Shown: one piece after another, positions 1 through 9,481 of the stretch
Position numbering within the stretch: the first letter of the stretch is position 1
How the letters are laid out: each line of letters begins with the position of its first letter
From: Chitiniphilus shinanonensis DSM 23277
GTDB taxonomy: Bacteria; Pseudomonadota; Gammaproteobacteria; Burkholderiales; Chitinibacteraceae
NCBI RefSeq assembly: GCF_000374805.1
Contig: NZ_KB895335.1
Location: forward strand, 308,046 to 371,894
Direction of reading: 5' to 3'
DNA length: 63,849 bases
Made by a program: the position numbers and the translations under genes
The notes under the pieces: generated by a model
Told to the model about the DNA's origin: nothing
Databases searched by the model: none
The model's input: only the letters and a program-made list of their open reading frames with translations

Positions 1-953
1 ACCCGGGCCAGTTCGCCATAGGTGGCCGGATCGCGCCAGAACGAGCCGCGCGACAGCTCGATGGCCTGGTTCAGCCCGGCCTCGGCCGCCTCCAGGTCGC
101 CGTTGCGATGCGCCAGCCCACCCAGCGCCCGCTGGCGTTGGGCCACCAGCGGCGAGCGCTTGGCTGCATCCTGCAATACCTCCTGCGCGCCCTTGGGGTC
201 GCCCTGCGCCACCATGGTGCGCGCCAGCCAGTCGTAGGCTTCGATCACCAGTTCGTTTTCGCTCTTCACCCGCTGGAAGCATTGCTGCGCTTCGTCGAAC
301 TGTTGCAGGGAGAACTGCGCGCGCCCCAGCCCCAGCAAGGCCCACGGCGCGTCGCGCTCGGCCAGCAGTTCGCGGTACAGGTCGCGCGCCGCCACGTGCT
401 CGCCCACCTGGGCCAGCAACCGCCCTTTCATCCGGCGGAATTCGACGGCGTCCGGCGCATCGGTGGCCAGCACTTCGTCGCAGGACGCCACCGCGGCCAG
501 GTAATCGCCGACGCGCACCGCGTCGTCGATCACGCGAAAGCGCCCCTTGCGGCGCACCGCGCGCTCGATGCGCGCGATCAGTTCGCCGCCGGAAAACGGC
601 TTGAGCAGGTAGTCGTCGGGGGCCAGCTCGGCGGCGCTCATCACCTGGGCCAGCCGGCGTTCGCCGGTGACCACCATGAAGATGGCGGAAGGCTTGAGCA
701 ACTGGTGGCGCTGGCTGGTCTCGAACAGGTTCACCCCGTCGAAACCCTGGCCCAGGTCGTACTCGCACAGCACGATGTCGTAGCTGGACTGGTTGAGCCG
801 CGCCAGCGCGTCGCTGACCCGCGGCACGTAGTCGACATTGGCCACGCCGCACGCCGCCAGGCCCTGGCCGAGCGCGGCACGCATTTCGCTGGCGCGGTCG
901 ATCACCAGTGCGCGCCCGCCGACGAGCGTGGGAGGACGTTGCGGATCAGCCAT
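1..953 (-). CDS. TPR-containing response regulator (3' end beyond the window)
   Basis: The frame starts at ATG 951-953 and reads off the left edge, so the C-terminus is missing; 317 codons are visible. Residues 10-130 look like a CheY-type receiver: ALVID at the start, a central Asp in the IVLCEYDLG strand (phosphoacceptor is probably this D or a neighbour), and a Lys in the LLKPF motif. After a linker the rest is helical, with repeating pattern such as ALLGLGRAQFSLQQFDEA typical of tetratricopeptide repeats. Such proteins are cytoplasmic phospho-signalling scaffolds; there is no DNA-binding output domain in the visible part. No partner kinase is seen here. Confidence 0.85.
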   Translation of the reverse strand, partial: MADPQRPPTLVGGRALVIDRASEMRAALGQGLAACGVANVDYVPRVSDALARLNQSSYDIVLCEYDLGQGFDGVNLFETSQRHQLLKPSAIFMVVTGERRLAQVMSAAELAPDDYLLKPFSGGELIARIERAVRRKGRFRVIDDAVRVGDYLAAVASCDEVLATDAPDAVEFRRMKGRLLAQVGEHVAARDLYRELLAERDAPWALLGLGRAQFSLQQFDEAQQCFQRVKSENELVIEAYDWLARTMVAQGDPKGAQEVLQDAAKRSPLVAQRQRALGGLAHRNGDLEAAEAGLNQAIELSRGSFWRDPATYGELAR

Positions 954-1172
954 GCGCTGGGCCCCGGGTCGTGGTCGAACGGATGATTCCATTATTGGAC
1001 GAAACTGTCGGTATTCGCGTGATTCACAGGTGGCATGGCCTGCCGGCGCATCCCACCTCCGGCCGGTCGGACCGGCACGCCGCGCGTGCCGTGTCGGATA
1101 CAGCCTGACACCAGGAGTTTAGGGCCGACGGCCACGCCGTCGATCACCAAATTCCTAAAATGCGCCGGGCGC

Positions 1173-3299
1173 TCAGCTTTCGCCGGTCGCCGGCTCCAGT
1201 TTGGCGTAGGCCACCGCCAGCCACTTGGGGCCGTGGTCGCGGAAGTTCACCTGCACGTTGCCGGTGGCGCCGCCTTCGTGGTCGGTCACCACGCCGATGC
1301 CGAACTTGGGATGGCGCACGTTCATGCCCAACTTCAGGCCGTGCCCCGGATCCGCCTGTCTGGCCGCGGCCGGCGCGCCGAACGACTGCGGCGCATAGCC
1401 CCGGTTCAGATACTTGAGCAGCGTTTCGGGAATCTCGTCGAGAAAGCGGCTGGCCACCGAATAGCGCGTCTGGCCGTGCAGCATGCGACTTTGCGCCAGC
1501 GACAGGTAAAGCCGCCGTCGGGCGCGGGTGATCGCCACGTACATCAGCCGGCGCTCTTCCTCCAACCCTTTGGGATCGGCCAGGCTGTTCTCGTGGGGAA
1601 ACAGCCCTTCCTCCAGACCGGTGAGGAACACGCTGTGGAACTCCAGCCCCTTGGCCGCGTGCACCGTCATCATCTGTACCGCGGTCTCGCCGGGGCGCGC
1701 CTCGTGCTCACCGCCTTCCAGGCTGGCGTTGGCCAGAAAGGCGGCCAGGTCGTTCTCGTCCTCGGTGACGAAGCCCGCGGCGGCGTTGACCAGTTCGTCG
1801 AGGTTGGCGACGCGCTCCTCGCCCTCTTTGTCGTTGCGGTAGTGCTCGCGCAGGCCGGACAGGTCGAGCATGGCGTCCACCACTTCGGGCAGCGGCAGGC
1901 CCTCGGTCTGCTGACGCAGGGTTTCCATCAGCTGCACGAAGCGCCCCACTGCCGCAGCGCTGCGCCCGGCGCCGCCGGAGCAGGCGGCGAGCCACAGGCT
2001 GGTGCCGGTGGCGCGCGCGGTCTCGACGATGGTTTCGACGGTGCGGTTGCCGATGCCCCGGGTGGGGAAGTTGATAATGCGCAGCAGCGCGTTGTCGTCG
2101 TCCTGATTGGCCATCAACCGCAGATAGGCCAGCGCGTGCTTGACCTCCTGCCGCTCGTAGAAGCGCAGGCCGCCGTAGACCCGATAAGGCAGGCCGGCCT
2201 GGACCAATGCGTGTTCGATCAGGCGCGATTGGGCATTGGAGCGATAAAGGATCGCCACGTCGCCCGGCTCGATGCCGTCGCGCTTCAATTGGCCGATCTC
2301 GTCCACCAGGAAGTCGGCTTCCTCGTAATCGCTGCTGGCTTCGAATACCCGGATCGGCTCGCCGCCGCTTTCCTCCGTCCACAGCTGCTTGCCCAATCGT
2401 TCGCGATTGTTGGCAATCACGGCATTGGCGGCGTCGAGGATATTGCCGTGCGAGCGGTAATTCTGCTCCAGCCGGATCACATGACGAACCGCGTAATCGT
2501 GTTGGAAATCCTGCATATTACCGACGTTGGCGCCGCGGAAGGCGTAAATCGATTGGTCGTCATCCCCCACGGCGAACAACGCGGATTGCGGGCCGGTAAG
2601 CAATTTAAGCCACGCATATTGCAAGCGATTGGTGTCCTGGAATTCGTCGACCAGCACGTGCTTGAAACGATGCTGGTAATGGGTGCGCAATGCTTCGTTG
2701 CGCAGCAGCAATTCATAGCAGGCCAGCAGCAGTTCGGCGAAATCGGCCACACCTTCGCGCCGGCATTGCGCCTCGTATTCGGCATAGATCTGCTTGAGAT
2801 GGCGCGAATAGTCGTCCCAGCCGTCGACGTCGGCGGCACGGCGGCCGTTTTCCTTGTGGCCGTTGATGTAGTGCTGCACGGTGCGCGGCGGATAGCGCTC
2901 TTCGTCCAGGTTCAGCGTCTTGAGGGTGCGCTTGATGGCCGCCAGCTGGTCCTGGCTGTCGAGGATGGTGAAGGTGGCCGGCAGGCCGGCGTCGCGGTGG
3001 TGCAGCCGCAGCATGCGGTTGCACAGGCCGTGGAAGGTGCCGATCCACAAGCCGCGCGGATTGAGCGGCATCATCGCGGTGATGCGCGCCAGCATTTCCT
3101 TGGCGGCCTTGTTAGTGAAGGTCACGGCGAGCAGCCCGGCCGGGCTGACGCGGCCGGTGGACAGCAGCCAGGCGATGCGCGTGGTGAGCACCCGGGTCTT
3201 GCCGCTGCCGGCGCCGGCCAGGATCAACGCGTGTTCGTCGGGCAGTTCGACGGCGGCCGCCTGCTGCGGGTTGAGGTATTGGGTCAGCGGATGGGGCAT
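1173..3299 (-). CDS. uvrD: UvrD/Rep-type superfamily 1 DNA helicase
   Basis: 708 aa from ATG 3299. This is a 3'-5' ATP-dependent DNA helicase of nucleotide excision and mismatch repair. Seen motifs: Walker A AGAGSGKT (about residues 28-35), motif II VDEFQDT, motif III GDDDQSIYAFRGA, motif IV QNYRS, motif V TVHAAKGLEF and motif VI YVAITRARR. The C-terminus has the short SH3-like tail with RHPKFGIGVV that is characteristic of UvrD/PcrA. Length fits the family (about 720). A TTG 48 bases upstream could extend the frame, but it lies in the H-NS terminator region and lacks a ribosome site, so the ATG is preferred. A palindrome overlaps the likely -10 (see 3315-3340). Confidence 0.95.
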   Translation of the reverse strand: MPHPLTQYLNPQQAAAVELPDEHALILAGAGSGKTRVLTTRIAWLLSTGRVSPAGLLAVTFTNKAAKEMLARITAMMPLNPRGLWIGTFHGLCNRMLRLHHRDAGLPATFTILDSQDQLAAIKRTLKTLNLDEERYPPRTVQHYINGHKENGRRAADVDGWDDYSRHLKQIYAEYEAQCRREGVADFAELLLACYELLLRNEALRTHYQHRFKHVLVDEFQDTNRLQYAWLKLLTGPQSALFAVGDDDQSIYAFRGANVGNMQDFQHDYAVRHVIRLEQNYRSHGNILDAANAVIANNRERLGKQLWTEESGGEPIRVFEASSDYEEADFLVDEIGQLKRDGIEPGDVAILYRSNAQSRLIEHALVQAGLPYRVYGGLRFYERQEVKHALAYLRLMANQDDDNALLRIINFPTRGIGNRTVETIVETARATGTSLWLAACSGGAGRSAAAVGRFVQLMETLRQQTEGLPLPEVVDAMLDLSGLREHYRNDKEGEERVANLDELVNAAAGFVTEDENDLAAFLANASLEGGEHEARPGETAVQMMTVHAAKGLEFHSVFLTGLEEGLFPHENSLADPKGLEEERRLMYVAITRARRRLYLSLAQSRMLHGQTRYSVASRFLDEIPETLLKYLNRGYAPQSFGAPAAARQADPGHGLKLGMNVRHPKFGIGVVTDHEGGATGNVQVNFRDHGPKWLAVAYAKLEPATGES

Positions 3300-3314
3300 G
3301 GGACGGCGGGTGGG

Positions 3315-3340
3315 ATCGTTCGAATAGAACGATTGTACAA
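3315..3340. promoter_or_regulatory. Inverted repeat over the uvrD promoter region
   Basis: ATCGTTC at 3315-3321 and GAACGAT at 3327-3333 form a perfect 7-bp dyad with a 5-bp spacer. On the minus strand it sits just downstream of a TACAAT -10-like hexamer (3332-3337), which is itself inside the palindrome TTGTACAA (3333-3340). The position, between promoter and uvrD start codon, suits an operator. It does not match the CTGT-N8-ACAG LexA box. Confidence 0.35.
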
Positions 3341-3372
3341 AAAACAAGGGGCGGCCGTGCGGCCGCCCCTTT
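3338..3372 (-). terminator. Rho-independent terminator of the H-NS-like gene
   Basis: GGGGCGGCCG (3348-3357) and CGGCCGCCCC (3360-3369) form a 10-bp GC stem with a 2-nt loop, followed on the minus strand by TTGTTTTTT. It lies 34 bases past the H-NS stop and before uvrD. Confidence 0.85.
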
Positions 3373-3405
3373 CACTGCAATGACATGATCCTACCGGATC
3401 AAGGA

Positions 3406-3732
3406 TCAAATGCGCAGATCGTCGATCGACTTGCCGGCAGCAATCCAATCCAGCGCCCATTGCGGCTTGCGACCACGGCCGGACCAGGTCTGGTTCGCAT
3501 CGTTCGGGTTGCGGAATTGCGCCTTGGAAGAGGACGGGGCAACGGCGCCTTTCTTGCCGGCTTTCTTGTCCAGGCCCAGCACTTCATTCAGGGAGAAGCC
3601 CTTGGCGGCGGCCAGGTTTTGCAGTTCGTTCAGCAGATCCTGCTTATCGGTTTCCTTGCGGCGCACGATCTCGCGGTCGAGGTCTTTTTGCAGTTGGTAC
3701 AGCTGCGGCAGCGTGAGCGCGGACAAATCCAT
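3406..3732 (-). CDS. H-NS family nucleoid-associated protein
   Basis: 108 aa from ATG 3732, chosen because AGGAG lies 8 bases upstream and the protein then begins MDLSALTLPQL as in the family; longer upstream starts lack this. Residues 1-60 form a coiled-coil oligomerisation region (LYQLQKDLDREIVRRKE). The C-terminal domain has the TWSGRGRKPQW motif, the H-NS-type AT-hook-like loop that binds the minor groove of AT-rich DNA. These proteins silence horizontally acquired DNA and compact the nucleoid. Monocistronic, with its own terminator. Betaproteobacterial genomes often carry several paralogues, so no symbol is assigned. Confidence 0.92.
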   Translation of the reverse strand: MDLSALTLPQLYQLQKDLDREIVRRKETDKQDLLNELQNLAAAKGFSLNEVLGLDKKAGKKGAVAPSSSKAQFRNPNDANQTWSGRGRKPQWALDWIAAGKSIDDLRI

Positions 3733-3868
3733 TTGTTTCTCCTGGTGATTTATACGTTCGTGCGGATTGAGGGTACTTATGCGCCGCATTATGCCCCCCG
3801 TTTTTGTGAAATACAAGGCGGCGATATTTTGTATTAATACCTCATTATGTACTCATTGCAAGTGGCAT

Positions 3869-3898
3869 TAAAAAAGCCCGGCAATCCGCCGGGCTTTC
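3869..3898 (-). terminator. Rho-independent terminator of the efflux operon
   Basis: AAAGCCCGGC (3873-3882) pairs with GCCGGGCTTT (3888-3897); on the minus strand the stem runs into six T. It is 30 bases after the tolC-like stop codon. Confidence 0.85.
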
Positions 3899-3927
3899 CT
3901 TTGCGGCGGGCTGCCGCGCTTCGAACC

Positions 3928-5256
3928 TTAATGCAGCCATTGGTTCACTTCATTGACATCGCCTTCATCCAGTTGACCCACCGCATAGGCCAGCTGCAAA
4001 CGCGAGTAAAGGTATTGATATCGCGCCACCACCAGGTCATAGCGCGTCTGATAGTAGTTCTGCTCGGCATCCAGCACATCCACCGTGGTGCGTACGCCCA
4101 CCTCGCGGCCGAGCTTGGTCGATTCCAGCGACGACAGGCTGGAGCGCTGCGCCTGCTCCAGCGCATCGATCTGCGCCGCACCGCTCTGCACGCCCAGGAA
4201 CGCCTGCTTGGCCTGCTGCACGCTGTTGCGCTTGGCTGCCTCCAGGCCGGAGCTTTCCTTGTCGCGGTTGGCGATCGCTTCGCGATAACGCGAGCTGCGG
4301 TCGCCCCCGGTATAGAGCGGAATCGACAATTGCAGGCCGATCACGCCACTGTCGCTGCGATCACGCCCGCCGGAACGGGACAATTCGTCGGAATCCCAGC
4401 TGCTGCCGTATTTGGCCACCAGATCCAGCGTCGGCGCGGTGGCGACGCGGTAACGGTCGATTTCGCGCGCGCTGATGTCCAGGTTCAATTGCTGCGCCAG
4501 CACCGAGAGGTTTTCGGCCTGGGCGCGCTGCGTCCATTGGTCCATGACCGGCGGATTGGGGCGGGTGGGCTTGCGGCCTTCGCTGATCTTGGCCAATTGG
4601 GTGGGGTCCAGCCCGGTCAGCATCTGGAACGCATTGCGCTTGATATCCAGGTCGTTGAGCGCGGCGATTTCGCTGGCGACGATGGCGTCGTAGCGGGCCT
4701 GGGCTTCATTGGTGTCGGTAATGGTGGCCACGCCCACTTCGAATGATTTCTTGGCCTGCGCCAATTGCTGCGACACCGCCTCTTTTTGCGAGGCGGACAA
4801 TTGCACGCGTTCCTCGGCGGCCAGCACTTCGAAATACGCCTGCGCCACGCGCAGGATCAATTGCTGGTCGGCATCGCGAAACTGCACTTCGGCCAGATCG
4901 GTCTGCTTGCTCAACTGGTCGGCGCCGACGAATACGTCGGCGCGGTAGATCGGCTGGGTGGCGGTGATGCCCAGATTGTATTGATCGCCGTTGGCGCTGG
5001 TTTCCGGCGCGGTCAGCGTGTCGCGGCCCGGGTGGTATTTCTGGGTGGCGGCATTGGCGCCGCCGTCCAGCGTCAGCTTGGGCAGCCACAGCGCCCGGCC
5101 CTGGTTGGCCTTTTCGCGCCCGGCCTCCAGCGCGTAGCGCGCCGCTTGGTAGCTGGCGTCGTATTGCTGCGAGGCACGCCAGCTTTCGAGCAGATCCGCC
5201 GCGGCGGCGACCTGGGACAGCAGCGCCAGGCCGGCGGCGATCACGGTTCGTTTCAT
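3928..5256 (-). CDS. TolC-family outer membrane efflux channel
   Basis: 442 aa. Residues 1-19 are a Sec signal peptide (MKRTVIAAGLALLSQVAAA). The mature part shows the internally duplicated long alpha-helical pattern of TolC, with typical stretches such as YFEVLAAEERVQLS and the repeat-like ARYDAIVA and RYDLVVARYQYL. It would form the trimeric outer-membrane duct for the RND pump encoded immediately upstream (27-nt gap), and is the last gene of the tetR-adaptor-pump-channel operon. Length is that of TolC/CusC-like proteins. The transported compounds cannot be read from sequence. Confidence 0.92.
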   Translation of the reverse strand: MKRTVIAAGLALLSQVAAAADLLESWRASQQYDASYQAARYALEAGREKANQGRALWLPKLTLDGGANAATQKYHPGRDTLTAPETSANGDQYNLGITATQPIYRADVFVGADQLSKQTDLAEVQFRDADQQLILRVAQAYFEVLAAEERVQLSASQKEAVSQQLAQAKKSFEVGVATITDTNEAQARYDAIVASEIAALNDLDIKRNAFQMLTGLDPTQLAKISEGRKPTRPNPPVMDQWTQRAQAENLSVLAQQLNLDISAREIDRYRVATAPTLDLVAKYGSSWDSDELSRSGGRDRSDSGVIGLQLSIPLYTGGDRSSRYREAIANRDKESSGLEAAKRNSVQQAKQAFLGVQSGAAQIDALEQAQRSSLSSLESTKLGREVGVRTTVDVLDAEQNYYQTRYDLVVARYQYLYSRLQLAYAVGQLDEGDVNEVNQWLH

Positions 5257-5283
5257 CGGTAAAGCCCCTTCGTTTTTAGGTAT

Positions 5284-8200
5284 TCAGGCAGTCGGCGCGT
5301 GCGGCGGGCGCACGCGGTGCCAGATCGCGTACAGCGCTGGCAGGAACAGCAGGGTCAGCACGGTGGCGACGAACAGTCCGCCCATGATCGCCACCGCCAT
5401 CGGGCCCCAGAAGGTGTCGCGGGTGAGCGGGATCATCGCCAGGATGGCGGCCGCGGCGGTCAGCATGATGGGCCGGAAGCGGCGTACCGCCGATTCGATC
5501 ACGGCGTGCCACGGATCGTGCCCGTGGGCGATGTCCTGCTTGATCTGGTCCATCAGAATCACCGAATTGCGGATGATCATACCCGATAGCGCGATCACCC
5601 CGAGTTGCGCGACGAAGCCGAACGGTGCATCGAACAGCAGCAGCGAAAGCGTCACGCCGATCAGCCCCAGCGGTGCGGTCAGCAGCACCATCACCATGTG
5701 TTTGATGCTTTGCAACTGGATCATCAGCAGCGTCATCACCACCACCAGCATCAGCGGCATCACCGCCGAGATCGACTGTTCGCCGGTGCGCGACGCCTCC
5801 AGCGTGCCGCCGGTTTCGATGTGATAACCCGGCGGCAGTTTCGCGGCGATGGCGGCGATCTTCGGTTCGAGCGCCAGGGTAACGTCCGGCGCCTGCGCGC
5901 CGTTGACATCGGCGCGCACCGACAGCGTGGGCACGCGGTTGCGGCGCCAGATCAGGCTTTCCTCCGATTCCAGCCGCACGTCGCCCAGCTGCGACAACGG
6001 CACGCTGCGCCCGTCGGCCAGCTTTACCGGCAGGTCGCGGATCGCCGTGAGCGAACCGCGCTCGTCGGGCACCAGCCGCGCCACCACGTCGATCATCTCG
6101 TTGTCCTCGCGGTACTGGGTGGCGGTGACGCCGGAGATCGCCAGTTGCAGGTATTGCGCCAGTTGCTGGGTGGTCAGCCCGGTGTCGCGCAGTTTGTCCT
6201 GGTGCGCGTGGATGCGCAGCACCTTCACCTGCTCGCCCCAGTCGAAATGCACGTCGCGCGCGTGCGGGTTCGCCCGCATCGTCGCCGCCACCTGCCCGCC
6301 GATGCGCCGTAACTCGGCCGGATCGTCGCCGGAGATGCGGAACTGCAACGGGTAGCCCACCGGCGGGCCGTTCTCCAGCCGCGTCACCCGGCCGCGCACC
6401 TGCGGGAAATCGTCGGCGAACAATTGGTTGATGTGGGCGAATACGTGCTCGCGCACTTTTTCGTCGCGCGTCATCACCGTGAGCTGGGCGAAGTTGAGGT
6501 TGGGCTGCTGCTCATCCAGCGGCAGGTAGTAGCGCGGCGAGCCGAAGCCGATGTAGCTGGTGACGCTGACCACGTCCGGATCCTTGCTCAGCAGCGCCTG
6601 GAGCTTGCGCGCCTCGCGCTCGGTGGCCTGGAACGACGCGCCATAGGGCAGCCACAGGTCGACCATCAGCTCGGGGCGCGACGAGGCCGGGAAGAACTGC
6701 TTGGGCACCGCCAGCGCGAACACCACCATCGCCAGCGCGAAGGCGCCGATGGTGACCGCGACGGTGGTCTTGCGCCAGGTGATGCACCAGGTGACCACGG
6801 CGCGGAAGCGCCGGTAGAACCGGCCCTGGTAGACGTCGTGCTCGTGTTCGCGTGGCCGCTCCGGCAGCAGCTGATAGCCCAGGTAGGGCGTGAACAGCAC
6901 CGCGACGATCCACGACAGGATCAGCGCGATGCCGACCACGGCGAAGATCGAGAAGGTGTATTCACCGGCGTCGGACTTGGCCAGCCCCACTGGCAGGAAG
7001 CCGGCGGCGGTGATCAGGGTGCCGGTCAGCATCGGCATGGCGGTGCTGGTATAGGCGAAGGTGGCTGCGCGGAAACGGTCCCAGCCCTGCTCCAGCTTCA
7101 GCGCCATCATCTCCACCGCGATGATCGCATCGTCGACCAGCAGACCGAGCGCGATCACCAGCGCCCCCAGCGAGATGCGTTGCAGGTCGATGCCGGCCAG
7201 GAACATGCCAAGGAAGGTCAGCGCCAGCACCAGCGGAATCGACAGCGCCACCACCACGCCGGTACGCCATCCCAGCGACAGGAAGCTCACCGCCAGCACG
7301 ATCACCACCGCTTCCAGCAGCGAATCCATGAAGATGCTCACCGCGTGCTTCACCACCGCCGGCTGGTCGGACACCACGTGGAACTCGACCCCGACCGGCA
7401 GCGACGCGCGGGCCCGCGCCAGCGTCTCGTCGATCTGCTGCCCCATGCGCAGTACGTCGCCGCCGTGGCGCATCGAGACGCCCAGGCCGATGGCCGGCTG
7501 GCCCTGGAAGCGCATCGCCATCTCGGGCGGATCGATGGTGGCGCGGTAGACACGCGCCACGTCGCCGACGCGGAAGCGCTTGCCACCGGCCTCGACCACG
7601 GTGTCGCTGATCTGGGCCACCGCGTCGAAGTTGCCGGTGACACGCACGAACACCCGCTCCTCGCGGCCCTCGACCACCCCGGCCGGCGTCAGCGCGTTGG
7701 TCGCGGCCAGCACCTGGTTCACCTGGAACGGCGACAACCCCAGGCTGGCCAGCTTGGCGGTGGAATACTCGACGTAGATCTTCTGATCCTGCTCGCCGAT
7801 CAGCGTCACCTTGTTCACGTCGGGGATGCGCAGCAGTTCCTGGCGCACCGATTCCACGTAGCGCTTCAGCTCGGGCATGGTGAAGCCGTCGCCGGTAAAG
7901 GCGTAGAGGTTGCCGTAGGTCTCGCCGAATTCGTCATTGAAGAACGGCCCGACCGCGCCTTGCGGCAAGCCGCCGGCGGCCTGGAGATCGGCGATGCGTT
8001 TGCGCACCTGGTACCAGCTGTCCTCCACCTGGTGGCCGCGGATCGATTCCTTGAGCACCACCAGCGTCAGCGATTCGCCGGCGCGCGAATAGCTGCGGGT
8101 GTAGTCGATGGTGCCGATGCCCTGCAGCGCCTTTTCCAGCGGATCGGTGAGCTGGCGCTCCACTTCGCTGGCCGAGCCGCCCGGCCAGAAGGCGCGCACC

Positions 8201-8379
8201 ACCATCGCCTTGAAGGTGAACTCCGGGTCTTCCTTCTGCCCCAGCTTGGTGTACGCCAGCATGCCGGCCAGCGACAGCACGATGATCAGGTACAGCACCA
8301 GCGAGCGATGGTTGAGCGCCCAGGCCGAGATATTGAAGTGCCCGGCGTGCGTCGCCGGTTCGCGTTCCAGCTCGTTCAT
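5284..8379 (-). CDS. RND multidrug efflux permease
   Basis: 1031 aa inner-membrane proton antiporter of the hydrophobe/amphiphile efflux type (AcrB-like), trimeric, exporting small toxic compounds through the TolC partner. The first transmembrane helix is about residues 25-45, followed by a periplasmic loop; the second half repeats the topology. The TM4 motif GLLVDDAIIAVE, near residue 410, carries the two Asp of the proton relay. The N-terminal GQKEDPEFTFK resembles the TriC-like branch rather than AcrB itself, but this is an impression only. Its ATG overlaps the adaptor stop by 4 bases (ATGA), so the two are translationally coupled. Confidence 0.93.
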   Translation of the reverse strand: MNELEREPATHAGHFNISAWALNHRSLVLYLIIVLSLAGMLAYTKLGQKEDPEFTFKAMVVRAFWPGGSASEVERQLTDPLEKALQGIGTIDYTRSYSRAGESLTLVVLKESIRGHQVEDSWYQVRKRIADLQAAGGLPQGAVGPFFNDEFGETYGNLYAFTGDGFTMPELKRYVESVRQELLRIPDVNKVTLIGEQDQKIYVEYSTAKLASLGLSPFQVNQVLAATNALTPAGVVEGREERVFVRVTGNFDAVAQISDTVVEAGGKRFRVGDVARVYRATIDPPEMAMRFQGQPAIGLGVSMRHGGDVLRMGQQIDETLARARASLPVGVEFHVVSDQPAVVKHAVSIFMDSLLEAVVIVLAVSFLSLGWRTGVVVALSIPLVLALTFLGMFLAGIDLQRISLGALVIALGLLVDDAIIAVEMMALKLEQGWDRFRAATFAYTSTAMPMLTGTLITAAGFLPVGLAKSDAGEYTFSIFAVVGIALILSWIVAVLFTPYLGYQLLPERPREHEHDVYQGRFYRRFRAVVTWCITWRKTTVAVTIGAFALAMVVFALAVPKQFFPASSRPELMVDLWLPYGASFQATEREARKLQALLSKDPDVVSVTSYIGFGSPRYYLPLDEQQPNLNFAQLTVMTRDEKVREHVFAHINQLFADDFPQVRGRVTRLENGPPVGYPLQFRISGDDPAELRRIGGQVAATMRANPHARDVHFDWGEQVKVLRIHAHQDKLRDTGLTTQQLAQYLQLAISGVTATQYREDNEMIDVVARLVPDERGSLTAIRDLPVKLADGRSVPLSQLGDVRLESEESLIWRRNRVPTLSVRADVNGAQAPDVTLALEPKIAAIAAKLPPGYHIETGGTLEASRTGEQSISAVMPLMLVVVMTLLMIQLQSIKHMVMVLLTAPLGLIGVTLSLLLFDAPFGFVAQLGVIALSGMIIRNSVILMDQIKQDIAHGHDPWHAVIESAVRRFRPIMLTAAAAILAMIPLTRDTFWGPMAVAIMGGLFVATVLTLLFLPALYAIWHRVRPPHAPTA

Positions 8380-9473
8380 GCGCCGGCCCCTTCGTTGGCC
8401 GCGCCCAGGCGCTTCACCCGCTGGCCTTCACGCAGCAGGTGGGCGCCGGCGGTGACCACCAGATCGCCCGGACGCACTCCGCGCACCAGCGCCGCGTCGT
8501 CGGTCACGCCCAGCACCTGCACCGCGCGCGCCTGGACCCGGCCGGCCTTGAGGTCGAGCAGCCAGACCTGCTGCTTGCCGGTTTCGCCGAACAGCGCGGT
8601 CAGCGGCACTTCCAGCGCGCTGCCTGTGGGTCGGGCGGCCGGGGTGGCAAGGCGCACGCTGGCGCTCATGCCCAGCTGCACCGCGGCATCGTGCTCGAAG
8701 GCGATCCGCGCCGGATAGGTGCGCGCGGCAGCGTCGGCGGCCGGCGACAACTCGCTCACCCGCCCCGGCAGCGTCCTGCCCGGCAGCGCCCACAGCCGCA
8801 CCGTCACCGCGTCGCCCACCTTGACCGCGCCGCGCAACTGTTCGGGCACGTCCACCGCGATCTCTCGCTCGCCCTGATGCGCCAGCGTCACCACCGGCTG
8901 TCCCGCCGCCAACACCTGGCCCGGCTCGGCCGCCACCTGGGTGACCACGCCGTCGGCGTCGGCCAGCAAGGTGGTGTAGCCGGCCTGGTTACGCGCCAGC
9001 TCGCGCTGTGCCTGCGCCTGCCGCGCCGCTTCTCGCGCCGCATCCAGCGCGGTGCGGCGGTTGTCCACTTCGGCCTGACTGACGAACTTCTGCTCGAACA
9101 GGCGTTGCGCGCGTTCGTAGTCCATCTGCGCCTGGGCCTGCTGCGCCTTGGCCGCGGCAGCCTGGGCATCGGCGGCGGTGGCATTGAGCGAGGCATCCTG
9201 CGGATCGATGCGGGCGATGGCCTGGCCCCGTTTCACCACGGCGCCCACGTCCACCTGCCGCTCGACCAGCTTGCCGCCGATGCGAAACGACAGCGGGGTT
9301 TCGGTATGGGCGCGCACCGTGCCGGTCAATTCGGCACCGGGCGCGCTTTGCGGGGCGCCGACGCGGATCACCCGCACCGGGCGGATCTCCTCGCGCGGCG
9401 GTTCGGGCTGGCCGCAGGCGGCCAGCAGCAACGACGACAACACAACGGGCCAGATTCGGTGCAGGGGGAGCAT
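8376..9473 (-). CDS. RND periplasmic adaptor lipoprotein (membrane fusion protein)
   Basis: 365 aa from ATG 9473. The start was chosen because it gives a lipoprotein signal peptide with lipobox LAAC (Cys about residue 19), whereas the longer frame would put 35 basic residues before it and overlap tetR. Further on come a beta-barrel/lipoyl segment (GGKLVERQVDVGAVVKRG), an alpha-hairpin region rich in Ala, Gln and Arg, and the returning lipoyl half (TTLLADADGVVTQVAAEPGQ). It bridges the RND pump and TolC channel. tetR ends 8 bases upstream, so the regulator and the pump genes form one operon. Confidence 0.93.
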   Translation of the reverse strand: MLPLHRIWPVVLSSLLLAACGQPEPPREEIRPVRVIRVGAPQSAPGAELTGTVRAHTETPLSFRIGGKLVERQVDVGAVVKRGQAIARIDPQDASLNATAADAQAAAAKAQQAQAQMDYERAQRLFEQKFVSQAEVDNRRTALDAAREAARQAQAQRELARNQAGYTTLLADADGVVTQVAAEPGQVLAAGQPVVTLAHQGEREIAVDVPEQLRGAVKVGDAVTVRLWALPGRTLPGRVSELSPAADAAARTYPARIAFEHDAAVQLGMSASVRLATPAARPTGSALEVPLTALFGETGKQQVWLLDLKAGRVQARAVQVLGVTDDAALVRGVRPGDLVVTAGAHLLREGQRVKRLGAANEGAGA

Positions 9474-9481
9474 GGCGGGCC

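Noticed and set aside
1035-3383. 782-codon open frame on the plus strand opposite uvrD
   Set aside because: Antisense shadow typical of GC-rich DNA: Ala/Gly/Val/Gln-rich with no domain, while the minus strand encodes all UvrD motifs.
6424-8718. 764-codon open frame on the plus strand opposite the RND pump
   Set aside because: His/Arg/Gln-rich shadow of the pump gene without a ribosome site or recognisable domain.
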